Source: Moraxellaceae bacterium (GTDB lineage Bacteria > Pseudomonadota > Gammaproteobacteria > Pseudomonadales > Moraxellaceae). Taken from it: a stretch of 62,712 nucleotides of DNA. Positions within the stretch are counted from its first letter, which is position 1; each line of letters begins with the position of its first letter. The notes beneath the pieces were generated by a model that ran no database searches, was not told where the DNA came from, and was given only the letters and a program-made list of their open reading frames with translations. This document shows, one piece after another, positions 7,371 through 14,885 of this stretch. Location: NCBI GenBank assembly GCA_018260315.1, contig JAGLBJ010000002.1:1-62712 (forward strand), written 5' to 3'. Both the position numbers and the translations under genes were made by a program.

Positions 7371-7682
7371 ATGAACTTAAAACAGCTAATTGAGGCAGCA
7401 GCATTTAAAAGAAATGGACAGGCAAATCTTGCAAAAGAGATTGGGAGAGGGGCAACAACAATTACAGAATGGAAAGCGAAAAGGCGCAGACCAGAAACAA
7501 GCGAAATTGCTTATATGGCTGAAATAGCAGGCGTTCCCGTGATAGAAACAGTTATAGAAATAGAGGCAGAATTAGCTACTAAATATAGCAATAGCCTAAG
7601 CAGAGCGTTAGATAATTGGTGCGCCCAGCGCGATTCGAACGCGCGACCCTTGCCTTCGGAGGGCAATACTCTATCCAGCTGA
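7371..7682 (+). CDS. Small HTH protein, phage repressor candidate; C-terminus crosses attR
   Basis: 103 residues from the ATG at 7371 (AAGGTG 4 bases upstream); a GTG at 7350 would add seven residues. Residues 1-60 read as a helix-turn-helix of the Cro/YdaS or DUF3693-like type (NLAKEIGRGATTITEWKAKR), fitting a small phage repressor. The last residues are antisense translation of tRNA-Arg: codons 83-98 lie in the 48-bp att core and only the final five residues and the stop are chromosomal. In circular phage the same frame would continue after the core to a TAA at 734-736, replacing five residues by 25. Palindromic operators lie just upstream. Confidence 0.78.
   Translation: MNLKQLIEAAAFKRNGQANLAKEIGRGATTITEWKAKRRRPETSEIAYMAEIAGVPVIETVIEIEAELATKYSNSLSRALDNWCAQRDSNARPLPSEGNTLSS
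7617..7664. other. attR: 48-bp core inside tRNA-Arg
   Basis: Identical to 611-658. The phage-supplied copy restores the tRNA 3' end, so the tRNA gene stays complete at this junction. The crossover can lie anywhere within the identical 48 bp. Confidence 0.92.
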
Positions 7683-7693
7683 GCTATGGGCGC
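7617..7693 (-). tRNA. tRNA-Arg (anticodon CCG)
   Basis: 77 nt with encoded CCA. Acceptor GCGCCCA/TGGGCGC, D-stem GCTC/GAGT, anticodon stem TTGCC/GGCAA with loop CTCCGAA (anticodon CCG, reading CGG), five-base variable loop, T-stem GCGCG/CGCGC with loop TTCGAAT, discriminator A. The 3' 48 bp are the phage attachment core. Its native downstream region now lies 7 kb away at position 610 and below, so transcription after CCA runs into the phage repressor gene in antisense. Confidence 0.97.
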
Positions 7694-7706
7694 TTTAAGG
7701 CTGCAT

Positions 7707-7735
7707 AGTGTAAAGAATCCTAAGCTTAATGTCTA
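7707..7735 (-). promoter_or_regulatory. Sigma-70 promoter of tRNA-Arg
   Basis: On the minus strand TAGACA, 17 bp, TACACT, with the -10 ending 13 bp before the tRNA 5' end. Good match to consensus for a stable RNA gene. Confidence 0.6.
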
Positions 7736-7885
7736 GAATTTTGTTGTAGGGTCGTAGGTCGATGCATAAGGAAACGCTTGTTTAACTAAAATTGCTAACT
7801 TTTTATGGATTAAATATTTTTAGCAAGCGTTTTTTAGGTATAATCTATGCATACTGTAAATTTTTGATGTTATGAGGCATATGTC

Positions 7886-8419
7886 ATGAAAAAAATTATG
7901 ATGCTTGCATCTGCTGCCTTATGCGGACTTTCTGCAGTTGCGGCCGTTCAGGTCGGCACGCCTGTTCAGGCACCTGCTTCAGTCATGGCAGCGCCCATGT
8001 TGTCGCCTCAGCCGCCTGTTGCTAAAGCGCCCCCCGACACGCCTGCCACTCAAAAAATGATTAAACTTTACCCAGACATGATTAAACGCATATCAGCGTT
8101 TGGCAAACTATGTGTTCAAGGCGGCAGCTGTGACGTTAAAGTTCCGGTTACGTTAGCACCTGCTCAAGCCGGAGTTGCACGCGCCGGTGAAGATATTTTT
8201 AAAGCGGTTTGTACGAACTGTCACAGTGAAGGCCTGCTAGGCTCACCAAAATTTGGCGACAAGTCTGCCTGGGCACCGCGTATTGCCAAAGGTAAACCGA
8301 CCTTATATCAACATGCGATTGCTGGCTTTAACTCTATGCCGGCGCGAGGCGGCCAAGCCGATTTGGCTGACCAGGAAGTTAAAAACGCGGTCGATTATAT
8401 GGTTTCAAAAAGTAGTTAA
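7886..8419 (+). CDS. Cytochrome c5-like monohaem c-type cytochrome
   Basis: 177 residues with a signal peptide (about 1-20) and a Pro/Ala-rich linker before a C-terminal class I cytochrome domain (about 95-177). The haem motif is CTNCH (about residues 110-114) and the distal axial Met is probably in GFNSMPARGG (about residue 152). It should be a periplasmic electron carrier to a terminal oxidase or peroxidase. Two further Cys (in LCVQGGSC) could form a disulfide in the linker. Monocistronic: a hairpin-T terminator follows and an unrelated ABC operon comes next. Confidence 0.85.
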   Translation: MKKIMMLASAALCGLSAVAAVQVGTPVQAPASVMAAPMLSPQPPVAKAPPDTPATQKMIKLYPDMIKRISAFGKLCVQGGSCDVKVPVTLAPAQAGVARAGEDIFKAVCTNCHSEGLLGSPKFGDKSAWAPRIAKGKPTLYQHAIAGFNSMPARGGQADLADQEVKNAVDYMVSKSS

Positions 8420-8482
8420 GGTAGTCGAAAATAGCTGCTTGTTACCATCGTATTATTAAACGTTAAAGTGTATAGCTTAATC

Positions 8483-8516
8483 TAAAGTGGGCGCGCATTT
8501 ATGCAGTCCACTTTTT
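8483..8516 (+). terminator. Rho-independent terminator after the cytochrome gene
   Basis: AAAGTGG (8484-8490) pairs with CCACTTT across a 17-base loop, then a T-run. Separates the cytochrome gene from the ABC transporter operon. Confidence 0.65.
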
Positions 8517-8579
8517 GCATTTATATGCTTTGATTTATGCAGCCATAAGCTCATTCACCCATAAGCTCAAGGATACCGT

Positions 8580-9527
8580 ATGACCGATGCTTTAGTAGTA
8601 CGCGACTTGCACAAAACCTATAAAAACGGATTTACGGCTTTGCGAGGTATTGATTTTACGGTGCCGGAAGGTGATTTTTTTGCATTGTTAGGGCCTAATG
8701 GTGCCGGTAAGTCGACCACGATCAGTATTATTAGCTCTCTAACGCGCAAAACGTCAGGTAACGTCCTGATTTTTAACCAGGATATTGATACGAATCCGTC
8801 GCAGGCTAAAATGAATTTAGGTGTGGTTCCCCAAGAATTTAATTTTGGGCATTTTGAAAAAGTTTTTGATATTTTAGTGACGCAAGCCGGCTATTTTGGT
8901 ATTGCGTCTCATGTTGCCAAGCTGCGTGCCGAAAAATATTTAACCAAGCTCGGCTTGTGGGAAAAACGTGATACGGCGTCACGGCTGCTGTCAGGCGGTA
9001 TGAAAAGGCGTTTGATGATTGCGCGTGCCATGATTCATGAACCTAAATTACTGATTTTGGACGAACCCACGGCAGGCGTCGATATTGAACTGCGCCGTTC
9101 AATGTGGGAGTTTTTGCAAGAGCTCAATCAAAGCGGTATTACCATTATTTTAACGACGCATTACTTAGAAGAAGCCGAAACGCTGTGCCGCAATATCGCT
9201 ATTATTGATAAAGGCCAGATTCGCATTAATACCGATATGAAGAGTTTACTGGGCCAATTAAACGTTGAAAGTTTTATTTTTGATTTGCAACATGAGCTCA
9301 CTGTTGCGCCAAACTTGCCGATTGCCGATTTAAACGTGGTGTTAACCGATCCCAAAACCTTGGAAATCAGTATTGATAAACGTCATTCAATCAACGATAT
9401 TTTTGATGCGTTAAGTGCTCAAGGCATTAAAGTCATGAGCATGCGCAACAAATCTAATCGACTGGAAGAACTGTTTGTCAGTATGGTCGAAAAAAATCTG
9501 GATTCAAGTAAAGGAGGCACGCCATGA
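8580..9527 (+). CDS. yadG: ABC-2 exporter ATP-binding protein (YadG-like)
   Basis: 315 residues; Walker A GPNGAGKS (38-45), signature LSGGMKRR (about 139-146), Walker B LLILDEPTAGVD and H-loop TTHYLEEAE. The extra C-terminal ~80 residues after the ATPase core are usual for this ABC-2 group. It powers the permease encoded immediately downstream, whose ATG overlaps this stop by 4 bp (ATGA). Cargo unknown; YadGH-type systems are thought to act in drug or envelope-component export. AAGGA lies a few bases before the ATG, preceded by a short direct repeat CCATAAGCTCA. Confidence 0.88.
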   Translation: MTDALVVRDLHKTYKNGFTALRGIDFTVPEGDFFALLGPNGAGKSTTISIISSLTRKTSGNVLIFNQDIDTNPSQAKMNLGVVPQEFNFGHFEKVFDILVTQAGYFGIASHVAKLRAEKYLTKLGLWEKRDTASRLLSGGMKRRLMIARAMIHEPKLLILDEPTAGVDIELRRSMWEFLQELNQSGITIILTTHYLEEAETLCRNIAIIDKGQIRINTDMKSLLGQLNVESFIFDLQHELTVAPNLPIADLNVVLTDPKTLEISIDKRHSINDIFDALSAQGIKVMSMRNKSNRLEELFVSMVEKNLDSSKGGTP

Positions 9528-10297
9528 ACAGCCAGCAATTATGGATTGCCTTGATGACGCTGGTTACTAAAGAAGTGCGGCGGTTTATGCGTATCTGGCC
9601 GCAAACGCTTCTTCCTCCCGCCATTACGATGACGCTATATTTTGTAATTTTTGGGCGCATGATTGGCAGCCGCGTCGGCGATATGGGTGGTTTTAGCTAT
9701 ATGCAATTTATTGTGCCGGGTTTAATCATGATGGCGGTGATTACCAATAGCTATTCAAACGTTGTTTCTAGTTTTTTTTCGGTCAAATTTCAGCGCAGTA
9801 TCGAAGAGTTGATTACCAGCCCAACGCCTGCCCATATTGTATTAACGGGCTATTTAATAGGCGGTATTGTACGCGGTTTGATGGTCGGCTTTATCGTGAC
9901 GTTGTTATCGATGTTTTTTACCCATTTAACGATTTATCATTTAGGCGTAACCATTTTTACAGTCCTAATAACGGCGTTATTATTTTCATTGGGGGGCTTT
10001 ATCAATGCCGTTTTTGCCCGTTCTTTCGATGATATTTCAATCGTACCCACCTTTGTTTTAACGCCTTTAACCTATTTGGGCGGCGTATTTTATGCCATGG
10101 ATCAGTTATCCCCTTTTTGGAAAAATTTATCGTTATTAAACCCAATAGTCTATATGGTCAACGCTTTCCGTTATGGTATTCTGGGTAAAAGTGATGTTAA
10201 CGTGTGGATGTCGTTGGGTTCGATAACGTTGTTGTGTGTGGCCATGTATTTTTATGCCTATCATTTATTGCGCCGTGGTACGGGCATGCGTGAATAG
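9524..10297 (+). CDS. yadH: ABC-2 type exporter permease (YadH-like)
   Basis: 257 residues with about six membrane segments and the ABC2_membrane pattern (late motif TPLTYLGGVFYAMDQLSPFW before the last two helices). Inner-membrane partner of the upstream ATPase; the 4-bp overlap implies translational coupling and a two-protein homodimeric transporter. No periplasmic or outer-membrane partner gene is adjacent. Confidence 0.87.
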   Translation: MNSQQLWIALMTLVTKEVRRFMRIWPQTLLPPAITMTLYFVIFGRMIGSRVGDMGGFSYMQFIVPGLIMMAVITNSYSNVVSSFFSVKFQRSIEELITSPTPAHIVLTGYLIGGIVRGLMVGFIVTLLSMFFTHLTIYHLGVTIFTVLITALLFSLGGFINAVFARSFDDISIVPTFVLTPLTYLGGVFYAMDQLSPFWKNLSLLNPIVYMVNAFRYGILGKSDVNVWMSLGSITLLCVAMYFYAYHLLRRGTGMRE

Positions 10298-10361
10298 GAG
10301 CTGGATATACTCACAGGTTAAAAGTTTCAGAAGTTAGCTTAAACGTTTAATAGGTCTTTTC

Positions 10362-11195
10362 ATGTTGAATCCATATCATAATGCGACCTTGTTGGGTCAA
10401 GCGACTAAGGCACCCGAGCGTTATGCCCCGCACATTTTACAGCCCATTCCACGTGCACTGGCGCGGGTGCAACTGCCTGCGATCGAAGGCATGACGCAAG
10501 GGTTTGACTGGTGGCAGGTTTTTGAATGTTCTTGGTTGGACCTAACGGGCCGGCCGCATGTTGCGGTGTTACGACTTGACATACCGGCCCAGTCACCGGC
10601 TTTAATAGAGTCTAAATCGTTAAAATTATACTTTAATAGTTTAAATTTCCATCATTTTGCCAGTCATGAAGATTTTATCGACCAAATTCAGCACGATTTG
10701 TCCAACGCAACAGGGGCATGGGTGGGCATACATTTGTATGATGTACATGAATTGAATGCATCGGCGCCATTGGGCCAATGTATTGACCATTATCCTTTGC
10801 CAGCGCTTAGTTCTACCGACTATGCCGCGCCTAATGCGACTATTTTAAAACATGTTCCGCAAGGTGTCTGTGTTGAACAACAGCTATACACCGACTTGTT
10901 ACGCACCAATTGTCCGGTGACCGGACAACCTGACTGGGGGACAGTCATGGTACGCTATAAGGGGCTGCAAATTGATCCGTCTGGTTTGCTTGCCTATATT
11001 ATTTCGTATCGGCGCCATACCGGATTTCATGAGGCTTGCACCGAGCAGATTTTTGCCGATATTTGGCAGCAGTTACAGCCTGAGCGTTTAATGGTGTATG
11101 CAGCTTATACCCGTCGCGGCGGCTTAGATATCAATCCTTGCCGGGTATCGCATCTGGATTGGCTGCCTGAGCCTATCCGATTATTAAGACAATAA
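10362..11195 (+). CDS. queF: NADPH-dependent 7-cyano-7-deazaguanine reductase
   Basis: 277 residues, the long (tandem T-fold, YqcD/QueF type II) form. It reduces the nitrile of preQ0 to preQ1 in queuosine synthesis. Visible: the family motif ESKSLKLYFNSLNF (about 83-96), nucleophile Cys184 in TNCPVTGQPDW with proton donor Asp191, and the downstream HE-containing segment (GFHEACTEQ). queE of the same pathway is at 40.4 kb in this window, so the pathway is dispersed. No preQ1 riboswitch is recognisable in the short leader. Confidence 0.95.
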   Translation: MLNPYHNATLLGQATKAPERYAPHILQPIPRALARVQLPAIEGMTQGFDWWQVFECSWLDLTGRPHVAVLRLDIPAQSPALIESKSLKLYFNSLNFHHFASHEDFIDQIQHDLSNATGAWVGIHLYDVHELNASAPLGQCIDHYPLPALSSTDYAAPNATILKHVPQGVCVEQQLYTDLLRTNCPVTGQPDWGTVMVRYKGLQIDPSGLLAYIISYRRHTGFHEACTEQIFADIWQQLQPERLMVYAAYTRRGGLDINPCRVSHLDWLPEPIRLLRQ

Positions 11196-11331
11196 TACAC
11201 CTGCTCGTTTTTTTGATTGATTTTTAAGGTAGTTAAGCATAAATTAACCGCTTTACGTGCGTCGCCTCTTTAGGTAGACTAATTTTAATCTGTCGGTTTC
11301 ATTCCATTTTCATATATAAAGGAAATAGATT

Positions 11332-12003
11332 ATGCGTAGTTTTTTTGGTTTTATCCCTTCAGAGCAATTAATGAATACGATTCAGCAAGCCCAAGCTCAG
11401 ATGAATCAAAATGATAAAACCCCTTTATATCCAGCGCGTGATAAAATCGTCGAAGGGATCAACAAGGAATTGGTTGATAATTTGCTGGTTAAACTGGTTG
11501 AGTTTTTACCGCCGAGTGATAAAAAAGATACGATGACGAAACTGGCCAATTTTATTCAAGGCTCTGTGCGTACGCTGGTCGGTCAATTGCTCAGCAAGGT
11601 CGATAATGAACAGGCTAAAAAATCTATTGTCTTTATAGAAAATAGTATGGCCAAAGACAGCGCTGGCATTAAGCGTATTGGGTTTGCTATTCCTGAAAGC
11701 CTAATGGCTCAAATGCAGGCCAGTTTTGCAGAAGTAGAAGCCGGTCGCGGTAAAGAACAACGCGCTGCAATAGCTGAACAATTCAAATTATTTGTCGACT
11801 TGCTGTTAAAACATTACATGGACGATTTTAATAAAACCCTGGATTTGGGCATGATTAAAGGCAAACTTGCGAATGTAACTAAATCGGGCGTGAGTAAAGC
11901 GCTGCATGTCGCGATTGATAAACTAATTCCGTCGTTACATCAGCAGGAGTTGGCGCAATTTACCCAGCATTATGGCGCGATGATGTTTAAAACTGAAGAT
12001 TGA
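11332..12003 (+). CDS. Conserved-type hypothetical helical protein
   Basis: 223 residues, unrecognised. No signal peptide or membrane segment; mainly amphipathic helix with many Lys/Gln/Glu, regular spacing of hydrophobics (about 30-110 and 140-200), consistent with a soluble helical-bundle protein. AAAGGA is about 8 bases upstream of the ATG and a rho-independent terminator follows, so it looks like an independently expressed monocistronic gene. Cytoplasmic location is inferred. No function is assigned. Confidence 0.7.
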   Translation: MRSFFGFIPSEQLMNTIQQAQAQMNQNDKTPLYPARDKIVEGINKELVDNLLVKLVEFLPPSDKKDTMTKLANFIQGSVRTLVGQLLSKVDNEQAKKSIVFIENSMAKDSAGIKRIGFAIPESLMAQMQASFAEVEAGRGKEQRAAIAEQFKLFVDLLLKHYMDDFNKTLDLGMIKGKLANVTKSGVSKALHVAIDKLIPSLHQQELAQFTQHYGAMMFKTED

Positions 12004-12056
12004 CAGCCCTCTTGGCCCTTTAGGGGTTTTGGATTTTGGGGATTAAGGCCGGTTGC

Positions 12057-12082
12057 AAACGCTCCTAAACAGGGGCGTTTTT
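12057..12082 (+). terminator. Rho-independent terminator
   Basis: AAACGCTCC, short loop, GGGGCGTTTTT forms a stem ending in a T-run, 54 bp after the preceding plus-strand gene and facing fetB; the A-rich 5' side could also serve the converging minus-strand operon. Confidence 0.72.
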
Positions 12083-12121
12083 ATGGGCAGCTGGTTTATT
12101 GGCAAGTTTATTGAGCACTGA

Positions 12122-12913
12122 CTAACCTTTTAAGCGTTCTAAACGTAAACGATGGCAGGGATCTAGTAGACGGCGATAGGCTAACAAGACAATACAGGTA
12201 CTGCCTAGCGCATTACTGGCCGCCAATACCATAACAATCATAATCTGATAACGTACCGCAATAGCAGGCGCCGTACCCGCCAAAATTTGCCCGGTCATCA
12301 TGCCCGGTAAGCTGACGACTCCCATCACTGCCATGCTATTTAATAGAGGAATCAGACCCGTACGAATTGAATTTTTAATCAAAACTTGCGTGGCTTCCCA
12401 ACGGGTTGCGCCTAAGCTTAGTAAATTTTCAATAGTCGCACGCTGACTGGTCAGATCACTGGTAAAGCGGTCGAGTGCTAACGAAATGCCGGTAAGCGAG
12501 TTGCCTAAAATCATGCCCAGTAAGGGAATGGCATACTGTGGTTCAAACCATTCTTTTAAATGTAGAATGCCTAATAATGTATAACCGGTCAATAAAAAGG
12601 AACTACCAAAAATCGCAATAAAACTATCTATAAACACATGCCTATAGCGGCGCTTAACGCGTCCTAATGCGGCATGCGCGGCTAGGCCGGTCATCATTAA
12701 GCCGATTAATACCACTGGTAAGGCTTCATGTAGGGCAAAAATGGTATTTAAAATAAGCCCAACTAACAGCAACTGGACAACCATGCGCACTGTCGCCCAG
12801 ATCATGTCGCGCGTTAGGCCTAATTTTAAACGCCACGATAGTGCAAAATTGATCAGTAATAAAGCACTGGCCAGCAGTAATTGTACTAACGTTAAACTTG
12901 CATTCATAGCCAC
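12122..12913 (-). CDS. fetB: FetB-like ABC permease (UPF0014 family)
   Basis: 263 residues with seven predicted membrane helices and the UPF0014 signature region (GMILGNSLTGISLALDRF followed by LSLGATRWEA). FetB with the ATPase FetA exports iron in E. coli and helps oxidative-stress tolerance. The ATPase gene lies 57 bp upstream in the same orientation (12971-13645), so the pair is probably co-transcribed. Substrate in this organism is inferred from the family. Confidence 0.87.
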   Translation of the reverse strand: MAMNASLTLVQLLLASALLLINFALSWRLKLGLTRDMIWATVRMVVQLLLVGLILNTIFALHEALPVVLIGLMMTGLAAHAALGRVKRRYRHVFIDSFIAIFGSSFLLTGYTLLGILHLKEWFEPQYAIPLLGMILGNSLTGISLALDRFTSDLTSQRATIENLLSLGATRWEATQVLIKNSIRTGLIPLLNSMAVMGVVSLPGMMTGQILAGTAPAIAVRYQIMIVMVLAASNALGSTCIVLLAYRRLLDPCHRLRLERLKG

Positions 12914-12970
12914 GGCCTTATGCGTTGTATCGATAAAATTCTTAAATCAAGCCTGATTAAAAGCGGAATA

Positions 12971-13645
12971 TTATGCCGGAGTAAGATGAAGTTGAGTTCG
13001 ACCCACGCGTTGTTGTTGGTCGGTTTGATGCGTCACCCACACCAAGGCGCGCGCTGGCTGTTCAGTACACCACTGCAGGAGTAAGCGTTCACAGGCGAGG
13101 GTCGTGGTATGGTCCAGGGCTGAAGTGGCTTCATCTAACAGTAAAATTTGCGGATTTAACAATAAAGCCCGCACTAGCGCTAATAATTGCAATTCACCCC
13201 CTGACAGACTATCTAAGGGTTGGTTAATAAAGGACTGGTCGCGGCCTAATGCGGTTAGATGGCGTTGCGCAAGTTCAAAGTCAAAAACTTTAGAACGATG
13301 AACCGCCAATAAGAAGGGCTGTTGTAATTCTTGTAAAACGCTGGCATTAAGGGACGTTAAGACCGGCTGAGCTCGTTGAGGCAGATACATAACATGAGTG
13401 CGATACTGCGGCATTATCCAATCGGATTGCAAGCGTTCATGTAACCAAATTTGTCCGGTGGTTAAATATTCTAAGCCTACCAATGCTCGCAACAAAACTG
13501 TTTTGCCGCTACCTGATGGCCCCATTAAGCCGATGGAATGACCGGCGTAAATCGTAAAATTTAAATCATGCCAGAGGGTTTTATGGGGTAGGGTATAGCT
13601 TAAATGTTGCACTTTTAATAAGGGGTGACGACCATCGCTTGACAT
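12971..13645 (-). CDS. fetA: FetA-like ABC ATP-binding protein
   Basis: 224 residues: Walker A GPSGSGKT (about 41-48), signature LSGGELQLLAL (about 143), Walker B LLLDEATSALD, H-loop WVTHQTDQ. Supplies ATP hydrolysis to the FetB-like permease immediately downstream. Small size and the partner's UPF0014 identity support FetA over other ABC ATPases. Upstream lies the terminator of rlpA, marking the start of this operon. Confidence 0.85.
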   Translation of the reverse strand: MSSDGRHPLLKVQHLSYTLPHKTLWHDLNFTIYAGHSIGLMGPSGSGKTVLLRALVGLEYLTTGQIWLHERLQSDWIMPQYRTHVMYLPQRAQPVLTSLNASVLQELQQPFLLAVHRSKVFDFELAQRHLTALGRDQSFINQPLDSLSGGELQLLALVRALLLNPQILLLDEATSALDHTTTLACERLLLQWCTEQPARALVWVTHQTDQQQRVGRTQLHLTPA

Positions 13646-13710
13646 ACAACGCCCTTACTTTGAGAAAAAAACATGTTTAACGATTTAAAATGAGCAGTGT
13701 TTGAAATGCG

Positions 13711-13740
13711 AAAACCGGATTATGAAAAATCCGGCTTTTT
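13711..13740 (-). terminator. Rho-independent terminator of rlpA
   Basis: AAAACCGGAT-N8-ATCCGGCTTTTT; on the minus strand AAAAAGCCGGAT...ATCCGGTTTT, between the rlpA stop and fetA. Nearly perfect 10-bp stem; could work both ways. Confidence 0.78.
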
Positions 13741-13829
13741 GATGACACGTTTTAACTTCTAATCAGGGTCCTATAAATCACAAGGCTAAAAAGAAGTTTT
13801 TAATTCAGCATGAATAAGCCTGTATTAAA

Positions 13830-14375
13830 TTAATTAACACGCTCAATTAACACGTTACCCGTGCCCGACTGCGTCATGCCTAAACGCTGTGCTGCCGCAT
13901 AGGATAGGTCTAAAATTCGATTACCATGGAATGGGCCACGGTCGTTGACTTTAACCATCACACTCTTACCTGTATCGCGGTTGGTTACGCGAATAGTACA
14001 GTTTAAAGGTAACGTGCGATGTGCAGCAGACATACTGTTCATGTTAAAACGTTCACCACTGGCAGTTTTATGGCCATTAAACTGTTGACCATACCAGGAA
14101 GCTAAGCCGCGCTGGCTAAAGCTATGCGCAGTTTTAGTCGCCAGGCTGGTCATGCGATGCATGATATTATTATCGTCTGCATCAGAATCGGCGGCCCGTG
14201 CAGTGACTTTACCTTTAAATAAGGCGTTGTCACTATCACGGCCTAACACTTCACTTGATAATGAACCCTCGTTATGACCGAGTAGTGCTTGGCTTTGTAC
14301 CATATCAGCGTGTGCCGCTACGGAACCCATGCTTGCTAATAATACCAAAATACTCATTGACAGCTTTTGTTGCAT
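13830..14375 (-). CDS. rlpA: RlpA-like septal lytic transglycosylase
   Basis: 181 residues: signal peptide (about 1-23, ending AHA), a low-complexity linker, then a double-psi beta-barrel (about 90-181) with the family motifs ASWYGQQFNGHKTASGE, AHRTLPLNC and VNDRGPF. RlpA cleaves denuded glycan strands at the septum. This copy has no C-terminal SPOR domain, so septal targeting would have to come from elsewhere. The signal peptide ends without a Cys, so it appears secreted and not lipidated. Neighbours mltB and rodA further along the same strand give the familiar cell-wall cluster. Confidence 0.85.
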   Translation of the reverse strand: MQQKLSMSILVLLASMGSVAAHADMVQSQALLGHNEGSLSSEVLGRDSDNALFKGKVTARAADSDADDNNIMHRMTSLATKTAHSFSQRGLASWYGQQFNGHKTASGERFNMNSMSAAHRTLPLNCTIRVTNRDTGKSVMVKVNDRGPFHGNRILDLSYAAAQRLGMTQSGTGNVLIERVN

Positions 14376-14885
14376 TCGTACAACTCCGGTTAGTGCTTTA
14401 CTATCTTTAACGCCTTAGCACAATATACGCAGATAAGCGGGGCAAACTCTTTAATCTAAAAAGACCTCACATGCTCTTCTAATGCGAACCAGCACGTTAT
14501 AAGCGCTTTGAGTTGCCCGGTGGGTATGCAGTAAAGTCATTTAAGCCGGCCATAACCCTCTGGCTTGGTTATAACGAGGTCAAATGAAGCTATATACAAA
14601 CCCACAAAATAGTAAAACAAACACATTAAAGTAAACACATTGTAACAATGCGCTTACGTCTTAAAAAACATCGTACTTTGATTAAAATAAAAAGTCCAAG
14701 AAATTTAGATTTTTAGCTCAATTTTTAACCAATCGAACTAAAATAGCCTATTATTTGTACAAAATTGTTTCTAGATATTTCTAAAAATCTTAAAACCCTA
14801 AAATTTAGCCTATTTTTTGTCCAAACTTTAGTGATTTTAAGAAATTCTCAGAAAAATCCTTTAAAATTCTAAAGGTTAGTTTGAT
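14376..14885. other. 510-bp AT-rich gene-free stretch
   Basis: No plausible gene. From about 14640 the sequence is very A+T-rich. A 20-bp near-repeat (TAGCCTATTATTTGTACAAA at 14744 and TAGCCTATTTTTTGTCCAAA at 14806, 18 of 20 identical) recurs 62 bp apart. It must contain the rlpA promoter; otherwise nothing was recognised. Confidence 0.5.

Larger units (their letters stand above)
611..7664. mobile_element. Complete filamentous phage (inovirus) prophage in tRNA-Arg
   Basis: A perfect 48-bp direct repeat (611-658, 7617-7664) corresponding to the 3' part of tRNA-Arg bounds about 7.05 kb that carry, on the minus strand and in typical inovirus order, rep, ssDNA-binding protein, small coat protein, major coat protein, adsorption protein, pVI-like protein, Zot and a tyrosine integrase. 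A two-gene plus-strand arm (6835-7682) diverges from rep. No secretin (pIV) gene is visible, so virion export would rely on a host secretin, as in CTXphi-like phages. All expected core genes are open, so the element may be active. The integrase/tRNA mode differs from the XerCD/dif mode of CTXphi. Confidence 0.9.

Noticed and set aside
611..7664. XerCD/dif type integration of the inovirus
   Set aside because: The boundaries are tRNA sequence and the element carries its own tyrosine recombinase; no dif-like 28-mer seen at either end.
10298..10361. preQ1 riboswitch before queF
   Set aside because: No hairpin plus A-rich tail overlapping the ribosome site could be recognised in 64 bp.
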